This document shows, in pieces, positions 1 through 8,533 of a DNA stretch of 64,000 nt (within the stretch, counting starts at the first letter, position 1; the number at the start of each line of letters is the position of its first letter). Source of the DNA: Myxococcales bacterium (GTDB lineage Bacteria > Myxococcota > Myxococcia > Myxococcales > Myxococcaceae); contig JADLDB010000113.1 of assembly GCA_020846875.1 (NCBI GenBank), positions 62,001-126,000 on the forward strand, given 5' to 3'. The translations under genes and the position numbers were made by a program. The notes below the pieces were generated by a model that ran no database searches, was not told where the DNA came from, and saw only the letters and a program-made list of their open reading frames with translations.

Positions 1-267
1 TTCTTCGTGGCAGTGGGCCTGGTGGCGGTGGCCAACCGGCTGGGCACCGCGCTGCCCACCGGGAAGCTGCGCAAGACGCAGGCGCTGGTGCTGGCCCTGG
101 GCACGGTGGCGCTGATGCTGGTGTCGCTCGTCCCGGTGGCGGGGAAGATCGCGGTGGGCCTGGCGGCCCTCATCGGCCTGGGCGCGATCCTCCGCACCCG
201 CTTCGGGCAGCCGCCGCGCGGCACGCCGATCTTCGACTCGGCGCCGAGCTCGCCCATCGCCACCTGA
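1..267 (+). CDS. 3' end of a hypothetical membrane protein (5' end outside window)
   Basis: The reading frame is open from the first base and stops at TGA 265-267, so only the last 88 residues are present. Residues about 26-64 form two hydrophobic stretches (TQALVLALGTVALMLVSLVP and GKIAVGLAALIGLGAIL), followed by a basic and then polar tail ending in SPIAT. This suggests an inner-membrane protein with a short cytoplasmic C-terminus. I do not recognise the family, and the missing N-terminus prevents a functional call. It converges on the metal exporter gene downstream, and the 120-bp gap between them shows no gene. Confidence 0.6.
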   Translation, partial: FFVAVGLVAVANRLGTALPTGKLRKTQALVLALGTVALMLVSLVPVAGKIAVGLAALIGLGAILRTRFGQPPRGTPIFDSAPSSPIAT

Positions 268-387
268 CGGCCCGCCCCTGCGGGAAGTCCTGACGCCCTG
301 CCCTCACCGGCGGGGCGCCTTCGTCTTCGCGCGGTCCCGTCCCGGCCAGGACACCTGCTGCACGCGCTGCGCGGTTGTCGTTGAGCC

Positions 388-1326
388 CTAGGCGGCGGCT
401 CGTTGGCAGATCTCCACCGTCAGGTGGTCGATCTCGGCCGCGGCCAGCGCCGCTTCCTTGTACTGGGCCAGAGTGTGCGGCGACGAAGACGACACCGAAA
501 CCACGCACACCACCTGCCTGGGACCCACGCGCCAGAGGTGCAGATCCTCCACCTTCGTGTCGCCGAGCGCCTCCAGCGCCGCCTGGACCTTCTCGCGCAG
601 CTTCGTGGAGGGATCGAGATCGATGAGCTGGCGCGCGCACTGGCCGACGAGCCCCACCCCCCACTTGAGGATCACCGCCGCGCCCACCAGGGCCACCACC
701 GGATCCACCCAGGCCCAGGCGAGGTACCGTCCCGCCAGCAGCGCGGCGATCGCCAGCACCGAGGTCAGCGCGTCGGCCACCACGTGCAGGTACGCCGCCC
801 GCAGGTTGTGATCGTGATCGTGATCGGCCCCGTGCTCATGCGCGTGGGAGTGCGCCTGCCCACCGTCGAGCAGCTTCGCGGAAGCCAGGTTCACCAACAG
901 GCCGATGACGGCCACGGGGAACGCCTCCGCGAAGCGCACCGTCTCGGGCGTGAGGAAGCGGTTGACCGCCTGAAAGCCCATCTCCACCGCGACGACGAGC
1001 ATCAGCCCCGCGCTGGTGTACCCGGCGAGCGCGTAGACCTTCCCCGTCCCAAAGGCGAACTGCGTCTGCCCGGCGCGGGTGCGCGCGTACCAGTAGGCCA
1101 GCGCGCTGATCCCCAGGGCGCCCACGTGGGTGGCCATGTGCCAGCCGTCGGCGGTGAGCGCCAGCGAGCGCGTCCAGTAGCCGAACACCAGCTCGACCAC
1201 CATCATCACGAACGTCAGGTATACCACCCAGCGGGTGCGTCGCTCGGACGCCTCGAGCTTCGGAGGCGCGTGGACGGCGCAGGCCGGGGCCGGCTCGACC
1301 GCCTTGAGCTCAGCAGCAGTCGTCAC
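388..1326 (-). CDS. dmeF: Cation diffusion facilitator, DmeF-type Co/Ni (or Zn) exporter
   Basis: A 312-residue inner-membrane divalent-metal/proton antiporter of the CDF family. The membrane helices carry the paired metal-site motifs: D60, H63 and H67 in LTADGWHMATH, and H181 and D185 in the helix YLHVVADALTSVL. A His-rich cytoplasmic loop (residues 159-173, HSHAHEHGADHDHDH) lies between, as is usual for the family. The TADGWHMATH form of the first motif resembles DmeF (cobalt/nickel efflux) more than zinc ZitB, but substrate choice is inference. The GTG start is preceded by a strong GGGGGAA ribosome site lying inside the upstream fur-family gene. The two genes overlap by 17 bp, so the exporter is probably translated with, and controlled by, that metal-sensing regulator. 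Confidence 0.88.
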   Translation of the reverse strand: MTTAAELKAVEPAPACAVHAPPKLEASERRTRWVVYLTFVMMVVELVFGYWTRSLALTADGWHMATHVGALGISALAYWYARTRAGQTQFAFGTGKVYALAGYTSAGLMLVVAVEMGFQAVNRFLTPETVRFAEAFPVAVIGLLVNLASAKLLDGGQAHSHAHEHGADHDHDHNLRAAYLHVVADALTSVLAIAALLAGRYLAWAWVDPVVALVGAAVILKWGVGLVGQCARQLIDLDPSTKLREKVQAALEALGDTKVEDLHLWRVGPRQVVCVVSVSSSSPHTLAQYKEAALAAAEIDHLTVEICQRAAA

Positions 1327-1753
1327 ACTTCCCCCGAAGCTGGATCTCTACCTTCTGCTTGAGCAGCGAGCGCGGCACGCCCTTGCCCTCCTTCACCTTG
1401 AGCGTCACCTCCGGCAGGCACGCCACCTGGCCACACTCGCTGCAGGTGAAGTGCGGGTGCCGCGCGTCGTCGCCCTTGTCGCGCTTCAGCTCGAAGCGCC
1501 AGACGTGGTCGCCCAGATCCGTCCGCTGCACCAGCCCCACGTCAGTGAGATCCACCAGGTTCCGGTACACGGTGGTGCGATCCATGCCCTCGTCGGCCAG
1601 CTGATCGACCAGCTCTCCGTGGGACACCGGCGTCACCGCCACCAGCAGCTTCTTGAGCACCGCCAGGCGGGGCGCCGTGCTGCGCAGCCCTGCCTTGCGG
1701 ATCGTCGTCTTCAGATCATCGAGGCTCTGCCCCGGGGCGGTCACTGTTGCCAT
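1310..1753 (-). CDS. Fur-family metalloregulator (Zur/PerR/Nur-like)
   Basis: A 147-residue DNA-binding repressor of the Fur superfamily. An N-terminal winged helix (about residues 12-80, with the recognition-helix segment DRTTVYRNLVDLTDVGLV) is followed by a dimerisation domain. This has the HPHFTC segment and two CxxC pairs (C104/C107 and C143/C146), the usual structural zinc site. It is first in a two-gene unit with an overlapping metal exporter, so it probably senses the exported metal or zinc. The start ATG sits inside an imperfect 22-bp palindrome (1745-1766), which would allow autorepression. Iron, zinc, nickel or peroxide specificity cannot be told from sequence. Confidence 0.88.
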   Translation of the reverse strand: MATVTAPGQSLDDLKTTIRKAGLRSTAPRLAVLKKLLVAVTPVSHGELVDQLADEGMDRTTVYRNLVDLTDVGLVQRTDLGDHVWRFELKRDKGDDARHPHFTCSECGQVACLPEVTLKVKEGKGVPRSLLKQKVEIQLRGKCDDCC

Positions 1754-1766
1754 TGCAGTTGCAACA
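1745..1766. promoter_or_regulatory. Candidate Fur-family operator overlapping the regulator start codon
   Basis: An imperfect 22-bp palindrome with perfect 6-bp arms TGTTGC (1745-1750) and GCAACA (1761-1766). The ATG of the Fur-family gene (1753-1751) lies inside it. The position fits negative autoregulation by a dimeric repressor. Assignment to this regulator is inference; no second copy was found to build a consensus. Confidence 0.4.
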
Positions 1767-1790
1767 GTACCAGTCCCGCGCCGAAAAGCG

Positions 1791-3425
1791 CTACTCGGCC
1801 GCGAGGGACGGGTAGCCCAGCGCGGTAGGAGGGACGAAGGTCTCCTTGATCGTCCGGGGGCTGGTCCAGCGCAGCAGGTTGAGCAGCGAGCCGGCCTTGT
1901 CGTTGGTGCCGGAGCCGCGGGCGCCGCCGAAGGGCTGCTGCCCCACCACTGCGCCGGTGGGCTTGTCGTTGATGTAGAAGTTGCCGGCCGCGTGGCGCAG
2001 CTTCTGCGAGGCGAGGGAAATCGCCTGGCGATCGCGCGCGAAGATGCTGCCGGTGAGCGCGTAGGGCGACGCCTGATCGCAGACCTCCAGGGTCGCCTCG
2101 TACTCCTTGTCCGGGTACACGTAGAGGCTCACCACCGGTCCGAAGATCTCCTCCACCATCAGCGTGTGGGTGGGGCTCGACACCTCCACCAAGGTGGGCT
2201 GGACGAACCAGCCTTCGCTGCGGTTGGCCTTGCCGCCCACCAGCACGTTGGCGCCGCTGCCCTTCGCCAACTCGAGGTAGCGACCGATGCTGATGAAGGA
2301 CTTCTCGTCGATGACGGCGGACATGAAGTTCCGGAAGTCGGTGGGCGCGCCCATGGTGATGCCTTCGATCATCGGCACCAGGCGTTCCTTCAGCTTCGGC
2401 CACAGCGACTGGGGCAGGAAGACGCGGCTGCAGGCGCTGCACTTCTGGCCCTGGTACTCGTAGCCGCCGCGGGCGATCGCCACCGCCACCGCGTCCAGAT
2501 CCTCCGCGGCCGAGGGGTGCACGAAGATGAAGTCCTTCCCGCCCGTCTCGCCCACCAGCCGCGGGTACTGGCGGTACTTCGGCAGGTGCTCGCCGACGGT
2601 GCGCCACATGGTGTTGAAGGTGCCGGTAGAGCCGGTGAAGTGCAGGCCGCCGAGATCCGGGTGCGGGAGGATCTCGGGCCCCAGCTGCGATCCCGGCCCG
2701 GGTACGAAGTTGATCACCCCGTCGGGCAGGCCGGCCTCGCGCAGCACCTGCATGATCGTCCAGCCGGACAGCGTGGCCGTCTCCGCGGGCTTGAAGACGA
2801 CGGTGTTCCCCATCAGCGCCGGGGAGGTGCAGAGGTTGAGCGCGATGGCGGTGAAGTTGAACGGCGCGACCGCGAAGACGAAGCCGTCGAGGGGGCGGTA
2901 GTCCGTCTGGTTCCAGGTGCCGGGCGCGGACTGCGGCTGCTGCGCGTACAGCTCCTGGGCGAAGGCGACGTTGAAGCGCAGGAAGTCGATCGCCTCGCAG
3001 GCGGCGTCGATCTCTGCCTGGTGCGCCGTCTTGGCCTGGCCCCACATGGTGGCGGCGTTGATCCGCGCGCGGTGCTTGGTGGTGAGCAGCTCGGCCGCGC
3101 GGAGGAAGATCGCGGCGCGCTCATGAAAAGGCGTCTGGCCCCAGTCGTGGCGAGCCTTCATCGCCGCCGTGATCGCGGCACGCGCCTCCTCGGGACCGGC
3201 GGCGTGGCCCTTCGCCAGCACGTGCCGGTGCCGGAAGGGCGCGCGGACCTCGAACGTCCGCCCGGTACGGACTTCCTTGCCGCCGATCAGCAGGGGGATC
3301 TCGGGCTGCTCCTGCTCCACTTGCGCCAGCATGGCCTTGAGCTCGGCTCGCTCGGCGCTGCCTGGGGCGTAGGTCTTCACGGGCTCGTTGACGGGCGGCG
3401 GGACTCGGACGGTCGCGGTGATCAT
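1791..3425 (-). CDS. pruA: L-glutamate gamma-semialdehyde (1-pyrroline-5-carboxylate) dehydrogenase
   Basis: A 544-residue aldehyde dehydrogenase that oxidises glutamate-gamma-semialdehyde (from P5C) to glutamate with NAD. It has the ALDH core with catalytic Glu293 (VGETGGKD) and nucleophile Cys329 (GYEYQGQKCSAC). The long P5CDH-specific N-terminus and the PFNFTAIALNL and GQQPFGGARGSGTNDK segments match the stand-alone mitochondrial/bacterial P5CDH type. I place the start at ATG 3425, preceded by GGAGGAG. An upstream in-frame ATG at 3536 would add 37 low-complexity residues and overlap the divergent gene. The divergent neighbours encode a DAO-family dehydrogenase pair, suggesting one proline-catabolism locus. 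Confidence 0.92.
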   Translation of the reverse strand: MITATVRVPPPVNEPVKTYAPGSAERAELKAMLAQVEQEQPEIPLLIGGKEVRTGRTFEVRAPFRHRHVLAKGHAAGPEEARAAITAAMKARHDWGQTPFHERAAIFLRAAELLTTKHRARINAATMWGQAKTAHQAEIDAACEAIDFLRFNVAFAQELYAQQPQSAPGTWNQTDYRPLDGFVFAVAPFNFTAIALNLCTSPALMGNTVVFKPAETATLSGWTIMQVLREAGLPDGVINFVPGPGSQLGPEILPHPDLGGLHFTGSTGTFNTMWRTVGEHLPKYRQYPRLVGETGGKDFIFVHPSAAEDLDAVAVAIARGGYEYQGQKCSACSRVFLPQSLWPKLKERLVPMIEGITMGAPTDFRNFMSAVIDEKSFISIGRYLELAKGSGANVLVGGKANRSEGWFVQPTLVEVSSPTHTLMVEEIFGPVVSLYVYPDKEYEATLEVCDQASPYALTGSIFARDRQAISLASQKLRHAAGNFYINDKPTGAVVGQQPFGGARGSGTNDKAGSLLNLLRWTSPRTIKETFVPPTALGYPSLAAE

Positions 3426-3534
3426 GACGGCGGCTCCTCCTGGCTCGTGCTTCTGCCCCACCCCGGCGAGGTTGGGAAGCGCGCGCGCGTGCTCGTAGCG
3501 GCCCCCTCCCCCCTGCGCTACATGACGGCTCGGC

Positions 3535-4803
3535 ATGAGTCAGCGCCTGTCGCCCCTCACCGCGCCGATCACCCTCGACCTCGACGGCGAGACGATCCCC
3601 GCGCGGGAGGGCGAGCCGGTGGCGGCCTCGCTCATCGCTGCCGGCGAGCTGCTCTTCTCACGCTCGCCCAAGTACCACCGCCCCCGCGGCCCCTTCTGCC
3701 TGTCCGGCGCGTGCAGCCACTGCCTGATGCGGGTGGACGGCGTGCCCAACGTGCCCACCTGCCGGGTGCCGGCGCGGGCGGGGATGCACCTCGAGCGGCA
3801 GAACGCGCTGCCCGACGCGCGCGTCGACCTGCTCCGCGCCGCCGACTTCGTCTTCCGCAGCTGGTTCAACCACCACGAGTTCCTCGCCGGGGTGCCGATC
3901 GCCGAGGACGTGCTGCAGCGCGTGGCCCGCAAGCTGTCCGGCCTGGGCGTGCTGCCTGAGAAGCCGGCGCCCGGGCGCGCCCCGGCGGTGAAGGAAGAGC
4001 ACGAGGTGGTGATCGCCGGCGCGGGCGCGGCGGGGCTGGCGGCGGCGAAGCGGCTGGCGGAGCGCGGCGTCACCCACACCCTCTTCGAGCGGGAGCGCGA
4101 GGTGGGCGGCCGGCTCTTGCTGGGCCTCGATCCCGACGCGCCTGCGGTGTGGCAGCCGGCGAGCGATCGCCTGCGCGCCGGCGCCCTGGTGGTGGGCCTG
4201 TTCGCCGACGAGGCGCGGCCCTTCCTGGTGACGGTCGAGAAGGATCGCGTCCACGTGATCTTCTACCGGGCGCTGATCCTCGCCCTCGGGGGCCAGCCCT
4301 TCCTCCCCACCTTCCCCAACAACGATCTTCCCGGGGTGATGGCCGATCGCGCGGTGGCCGCGTTGATCCGCCGGCACGAGGTGCTGCCGGGCAAGACGAT
4401 CGCCTGCGTGGGAGATCCTGCCGCGGCCGAGGCGCTGTCCAGCGTGGTGCGCAAGGCCGGCGGACACCCGGTGGCCGTCGGCGCCGAGCCGCTGCGCGCG
4501 CACGGCCTGCGCCAGGTGGACGCGGTGACCGTCCGCACGGGGGATCGCGAGGAGAAGGTGCGGTGCGACGTGATCGCCGTCTGTGGCTGCACCGCGCCCT
4601 CCTTCGAGCTGGCGCGGGCCGGCGGCGCGAAGGTGGCGTGGGAGCCGCGCGCGAAGACCTTCGTGGTGGAAGCCGACGGGCAGGGCCGCACGGCCAACGC
4701 CTCCCTCTTCGTCGCGGGTGAGCTGACCGGCCCGAAGTCGGCGGGACAGGCCGCGGCCAGCGGCGTCGCGGCGGCCGAAGCGATCGCGGGAGGTGCCAGG
4801 TGA
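3535..4803 (+). CDS. Two-subunit amino acid dehydrogenase, alpha-like subunit (2Fe-2S plus pyridine-nucleotide-disulfide-type FAD fold)
   Basis: A 422-residue flavoprotein. The N-terminal domain carries a 2Fe-2S motif with Cys55, Cys60, Cys63 and Cys76 (CLSGACSHC...TC), as in the alpha subunit of heterotetrameric sarcosine oxidase and in HcnA/HcnB-type proteins. From about residue 157 a Rossmann segment ([19 protein letters not shown]) begins an FAD-binding oxidoreductase fold. The C-terminal Cys and tetrahydrofolate-binding parts of true SoxA are absent. The gene overlaps the next by GTGA and is divergent from P5C dehydrogenase. By analogy with archaeal dye-linked L-proline dehydrogenases (alpha/beta complexes), I infer the electron-transfer subunit of a proline dehydrogenase. 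Sarcosine, hydroxyproline or opine oxidation is possible. Confidence 0.7.
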   Translation: MSQRLSPLTAPITLDLDGETIPAREGEPVAASLIAAGELLFSRSPKYHRPRGPFCLSGACSHCLMRVDGVPNVPTCRVPARAGMHLERQNALPDARVDLLRAADFVFRSWFNHHEFLAGVPIAEDVLQRVARKLSGLGVLPEKPAPGRAPAVKEEHEVVIAGAGAAGLAAAKRLAERGVTHTLFEREREVGGRLLLGLDPDAPAVWQPASDRLRAGALVVGLFADEARPFLVTVEKDRVHVIFYRALILALGGQPFLPTFPNNDLPGVMADRAVAALIRRHEVLPGKTIACVGDPAAAEALSSVVRKAGGHPVAVGAEPLRAHGLRQVDAVTVRTGDREEKVRCDVIAVCGCTAPSFELARAGGAKVAWEPRAKTFVVEADGQGRTANASLFVAGELTGPKSAGQAAASGVAAAEAIAGGAR

Positions 4804-6293
4804 GCAAGGCCCTCGTCTGCCCCTGCGAAGACGTCACCGCCTCCGAGGTGGAGCACGCGATCTCGAAGGGCTACCGCGACGTCGAGTCGGTGAAGCGGTA
4901 CACCGGCTTCGGCACCGGCATGTGCCAGGGCAAGGAGTGCCTGACCGCCGTGGCGCGCCTGTTGGAGGCGAAGTGCCAGCCCACGCCGCGCGCCGATCAG
5001 CTCCTGCCCTTCACGCCCCGCCCTCCCCTGTTCCCCACGGAGCTGTCGCACTGGGCCAGCCTGGGCTTTGACGCGCAGCACGCACCGGCAGGAGGCGTCC
5101 CCACCGCCCTGGGCATCACCACGCCGGCGCTGCGCCCCGAGGCGCCCGTCCCCTCGCGCGCGAAGGTGGTGATCATCGGCGGGGGCATCATGGGCCTCGC
5201 CCTGGCCTACAACCTGGCGGACCGCGGCGAGACGGACGTGGTGGTGCTGGACAAGGGCTACCTGTGCGCCGGCGCCTCGGGCCGCAACGGAGGCGGCATT
5301 CGCGCCCAGTGGGGCACGCCCACGCTGATCACCCTGGCGCGCCGCAGCATCGAGCTGATGAAGCGCTTCGCGCGCGACATGGGGATCAACGTGTGGTTCC
5401 GTCAGGGCGGCTACCTGTTCCTCGCCAAGTCCGACGCGGTGGTGGCGCGGATCGAGCGGAGCGCGAAGCTGCACAACGAGCACGGGGTGCCCACTGAGAT
5501 CCTGACGCCGTCTGCCGCGCGCGAGGTGGTGCCGCAGCTCACCCTGGCCGGGGTGAAGGCCGCCGCGTGGAACCCGAAGGACGCGGTGATCTTCCCCTGG
5601 CCCTTCGTCTGGGGCTACGCGGCCCAGGCGCAGAAGCACGGCGTGAAGGTGGAGACCTTCACCCGGGTGCAGGGCTTCGAGCTGTCGGCCGGGAAGATCG
5701 TCAAGGTGGTGACCGATCGCGGCGACATCGCCTGCGAGCGCGTGGTGCTGGCGGCCGGCGCCTGGAGCCCTGAGGTGGCGAAGCTGGCCGGCGTCCACCT
5801 GCCCAACGAGCCCCACCGCCATGAGATCTGCTCCACCGAGCCCTTGAAGCCCTTCCTCGGCCCGCTGGTGTCGGTGCTGGACTCGGGCCTCTACTTCTCC
5901 CAGTCAATGCGCGGGGAGCTCGTCGGCGGCATGGGAGATCCGCGGGAGCCGGCGGGGATGAACCTGGGATCCACCTCGCGCTTCCTCGCCCGCTACGCGG
6001 CGGCCCTCACCGAGCAGTTGCCCCAGGCCGGCCGGGTGAAGGTGCTGCGCCAGTGGAGCGGCCCCTACGACGTCACGCCCGACAACTCCCCCATCCTCGG
6101 GCCCACGCCGGGCCTCAACAACCTGCTCCAATTGAGCGGCTTCGTGGGCCACGGCTTCATGATGGCGCCGGCGGTGGCCGAGCGGATGGCGGCGTGGATG
6201 ATGACCGGCGAGTCCGATGAATTGTTCGAGCGCTTCACGCTGTCGCGCTTCGCCGAGGGGCGAATGGAGCGCGAGGACATGATCATCGGGTGA
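4800..6293 (+). CDS. Two-subunit amino acid dehydrogenase, catalytic beta-like subunit with N-terminal BFD-type Fe-S domain
   Basis: A 497-residue fusion. Residues 1-60 form a BFD-like 2Fe-2S domain (Cys7, Cys9, Cys42, Cys47). From residue 122 a DAO-family FAD domain begins ([20 protein letters not shown]) with the sarcosine-oxidase-beta/glycine-oxidase signatures [11 protein letters not shown] and a C-terminal [18 protein letters not shown] flavin-binding stretch. This is the substrate-oxidising subunit. The GTG start overlaps the previous stop (GTGA) and follows GGAGGT at about 4789. In archaeal proline dehydrogenases the BFD piece is a separate small subunit; here it is fused. The proline assignment rests on the adjacent P5CDH and is inference. 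Confidence 0.72.
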   Translation: MSKALVCPCEDVTASEVEHAISKGYRDVESVKRYTGFGTGMCQGKECLTAVARLLEAKCQPTPRADQLLPFTPRPPLFPTELSHWASLGFDAQHAPAGGVPTALGITTPALRPEAPVPSRAKVVIIGGGIMGLALAYNLADRGETDVVVLDKGYLCAGASGRNGGGIRAQWGTPTLITLARRSIELMKRFARDMGINVWFRQGGYLFLAKSDAVVARIERSAKLHNEHGVPTEILTPSAAREVVPQLTLAGVKAAAWNPKDAVIFPWPFVWGYAAQAQKHGVKVETFTRVQGFELSAGKIVKVVTDRGDIACERVVLAAGAWSPEVAKLAGVHLPNEPHRHEICSTEPLKPFLGPLVSVLDSGLYFSQSMRGELVGGMGDPREPAGMNLGSTSRFLARYAAALTEQLPQAGRVKVLRQWSGPYDVTPDNSPILGPTPGLNNLLQLSGFVGHGFMMAPAVAERMAAWMMTGESDELFERFTLSRFAEGRMEREDMIIG

Positions 6294-6299
6294 GGCGGG

Positions 6300-6680
6300 C
6301 TACTGCTTGCCGTGCTTCTTCGCCGCCTGGTCGACCAGGGCCTCGGGCCAGGTGTCGGGACCGAAGCGGCCCAGGATCTCCACCTTCCCCGTCGCGCCCT
6401 TGAGCACGAAGGGCCCATGGTTCCCCGCGCGCAGCGCGTAGGCGCCTTCGGGCTTCACCGCCTGCACCGTGGCCCCCGCCTTCGCCAGCGAGCCGAAGAG
6501 CACCTTCGACACCTTGAGCTCCACCACCTGCCGGGCGGCCGGGTGCGGCGTGCTGGTGGCCATCGGGTCGCCGGTGTACGGCTTCTGGGGATCCTGCTGC
6601 ACCACGCGCGTCACCTCCGCCAGCACGGCGGCGTCGGCGGTGGGGAGCACTTCGTCGATCTGCTCGGGAGGCTTGGCCAT
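6300..6680 (-). CDS. Conserved hypothetical protein, 126 aa, last gene of the calpain-like unit
   Basis: A 126-residue soluble protein with no signal peptide or membrane segment. The middle (residues 48-105) alternates hydrophobic and polar residues (VVELKVSKVLFGSL, VEILGRFGP), which suggests a beta-rich fold. The family is not recognised. It starts 16 bp after the calpain-like peptidase stop, with AAGGGC upstream, so it is almost certainly co-transcribed. Position suggests a partner, substrate or inhibitor of that peptidase, but nothing in the sequence proves this. Confidence 0.65.
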   Translation of the reverse strand: MAKPPEQIDEVLPTADAAVLAEVTRVVQQDPQKPYTGDPMATSTPHPAARQVVELKVSKVLFGSLAKAGATVQAVKPEGAYALRAGNHGPFVLKGATGKVEILGRFGPDTWPEALVDQAAKKHGKQ

Positions 6681-6696
6681 GGCGTTGCCCTTTGGC

Positions 6697-8418
6697 TCAC
6701 GGGTTGACGATGTGGATGGCTCGGTAGAGCTCGGTGAACTTGCTGATCTCGATGCGGAAGAAGCCGTCGTTCTTCCCGTCGTAGCCGTGCTCGGACTGGC
6801 CCCAGGGGTTGCGCAGCTTGACGTACTTCACGCCGTTCTCTTCCTCGGCGCCCACCACCGAGTAGGCGTGGTGCGCGTACACGCCGGTGTTGGTGTACTT
6901 CGCCGCGTCCTCGGTGCCGTAGGTGCCGGCGGCCATCGGCTGGTTGTTCTCTGCGGCCTTCTTGATCCGCTCGTACAGCCGATCGGTGTTGGTGCCGGAC
7001 AGGTTCTCATAGGAGTACGTCTTGCCCATCACCTCGCTCATCACCTGCCCCGCCACCCCGCCGTTGCCGATGGAGTCGTAGCTGCCCTTCCACTGGGCGT
7101 AGGCCTTCTCGATCAGCGGGAACCAGAGCTCCATCTTGTCCGGCGCGGTGGAGCCGCCCAGGCTGCCGCCGTAGATCGGCCCGCCGTAGCTGCGCGCGTA
7201 GAGATCGCCGTCCACCTTCACCTCTACCGGCCGGCCCGCGCTGTAGCTGCTCGCGGAGTTGAACGTCACCGTGTACGTGCCGTCGCGGTTGTCCTTGATC
7301 ATCTTCTCGATCACGTCGGGCCGGGCCGCCGCCACCGCCGCCAGCGCCGCGGGGAAGTAGCAGTTGCCGATCGCGCCCTGGCGCACGTCGTCCGGCTTGG
7401 GGCCGTCGATGAAGAGCGGGCCGGTGAAGCGCTCCAGCTTGAACTTGGGCGTCCCGTCCGCGTTCAGCTCGTCCTTGTGCATCTTCGGATCGGGCAGATC
7501 GACGCGGTTCAAGTTGTCGTTGCCGCCGGGGACCTTCAGCGTGCCGGCCACCGTGGCGAAGTCGACGTTGTTGGCGCCGTCGCTGCCCGCCACCTGGAAC
7601 TCGTCGCCCGCCTTGCCGGGCAGCTTGAGGCCCGCGGGGATCGAGCCGTTGTCGGTGGCCGTCACGTCCACCTTCTCGCCGGTGCGCACGTTGGTGAAGC
7701 GCAGCTTCGCGCCGGGCTCGGTCAGCGGGCGCGCGGTGTTGTGCGTCACGGTGATCCCGTCGGTCCCCGCGGCCAGGTCCAGGCGCTCGAGGTTGACGAT
7801 CGCGTTGCGGCTGTCCTTCGCCTCGACGCCCCTGGCCTGAATGGTGAGCCAGTCGCTGGTCGAGCCATCGGCCGCGCGGGTGCGCATGCGGATCATGTCG
7901 CCTTCGCGCACGTCCGGCATGACGCCGCTGAACTTGCCCGACGCGTCCGCGGTGCCGATCACCATGGTGTCGGTGAGGTGCAGGCGGCCGGCCGGCGCGG
8001 CGGACAGGTTGATCGCCTCGATCACCTCGCCCGGCTTGGCGATGCCCGAAATGCCGTTCTTCTGATCGCCGGTGATGGTGAGCGGCCCGAAGGTCTCAAG
8101 GAGCGGCGCGCGGCCGATGAGCGCCTCGAGGAAGTTCTTCGCCCCCACGTCCATCTGGAAGCCGGACTTGTCGAGCAGCTGCCCGAGGTCGCTCTTCTCG
8201 GACGTGGTGAGCCCCTTCGCCGCGAGGTCGAACTGCTCCTTGCGCGTGATGCCGGGCCTGGTCAGCGCCGCCTTCACCTGATCCGCGCTGCCGTGACGGC
8301 CGTCGCCCACCGCCGCCAGCACGTCCAGAACGTTGGCGTCGCCGATCTTCGGGCTCGTCTCCCGCGCCAGCGTCTCGGTGAAGCTGCGGATCCGGCTGTC
8401 CTTGATGCGCATCGGCAT
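6697..8418 (-). CDS. Calpain-like cysteine peptidase (family C2)
   Basis: A 573-residue protein with a C-terminal papain-fold peptidase domain (about 325-573). The catalytic triad is readable: Cys353 in RQGAIGNCYFPAALAAVA, His517 in YAHHAYSVVGA and Asn537 in RNPWGQ, the calpain order and spacing. The N-terminal half has a helical module (about 57-101, with TSEK) shared with the upstream gene product. Residues about 130-300 are beta-rich and Ig-like. No calcium-binding EF hand or C2L domain and no signal peptide is visible. It lies between two co-directional genes, and a hairpin 8450-8472 just upstream may partly insulate it. The substrate is unknown; regulated intracellular or exported proteolysis is plausible. 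Confidence 0.85.
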   Translation of the reverse strand: MPMRIKDSRIRSFTETLARETSPKIGDANVLDVLAAVGDGRHGSADQVKAALTRPGITRKEQFDLAAKGLTTSEKSDLGQLLDKSGFQMDVGAKNFLEALIGRAPLLETFGPLTITGDQKNGISGIAKPGEVIEAINLSAAPAGRLHLTDTMVIGTADASGKFSGVMPDVREGDMIRMRTRAADGSTSDWLTIQARGVEAKDSRNAIVNLERLDLAAGTDGITVTHNTARPLTEPGAKLRFTNVRTGEKVDVTATDNGSIPAGLKLPGKAGDEFQVAGSDGANNVDFATVAGTLKVPGGNDNLNRVDLPDPKMHKDELNADGTPKFKLERFTGPLFIDGPKPDDVRQGAIGNCYFPAALAAVAAARPDVIEKMIKDNRDGTYTVTFNSASSYSAGRPVEVKVDGDLYARSYGGPIYGGSLGGSTAPDKMELWFPLIEKAYAQWKGSYDSIGNGGVAGQVMSEVMGKTYSYENLSGTNTDRLYERIKKAAENNQPMAAGTYGTEDAAKYTNTGVYAHHAYSVVGAEEENGVKYVKLRNPWGQSEHGYDGKNDGFFRIEISKFTELYRAIHIVNP

Positions 8419-8449
8419 GGGGTGACGTCCTCTTGGAAAAGCGGTCAGT

Positions 8450-8472
8450 TCGCCCCATTGTCGCTGGGGCGA
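8450..8472. terminator. Hairpin between the 699-aa gene and the calpain-like gene
   Basis: Perfect 8-bp stem (TCGCCCCA/TGGGGCGA) with a 7-nt loop, in the 115-bp gap. Read on the minus strand it lies about 60 nt past the upstream stop and is followed shortly by a TTTT run, resembling a weak intrinsic terminator or attenuator inside the unit. Confidence 0.4.
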
Positions 8473-8533
8473 GCCAACAGTTGTGCGGGAATGTAGGCCA
8501 GTGTCTTTACATCGGCATTTCAGCCGGTTACGG

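Noticed and set aside
1653-3959. 768-codon plus-strand open frame
   Set aside because: It lies opposite P5C dehydrogenase and the alpha-like subunit. Its product is Arg/Gly/His-rich low complexity with no domain, a GC-rich shadow.
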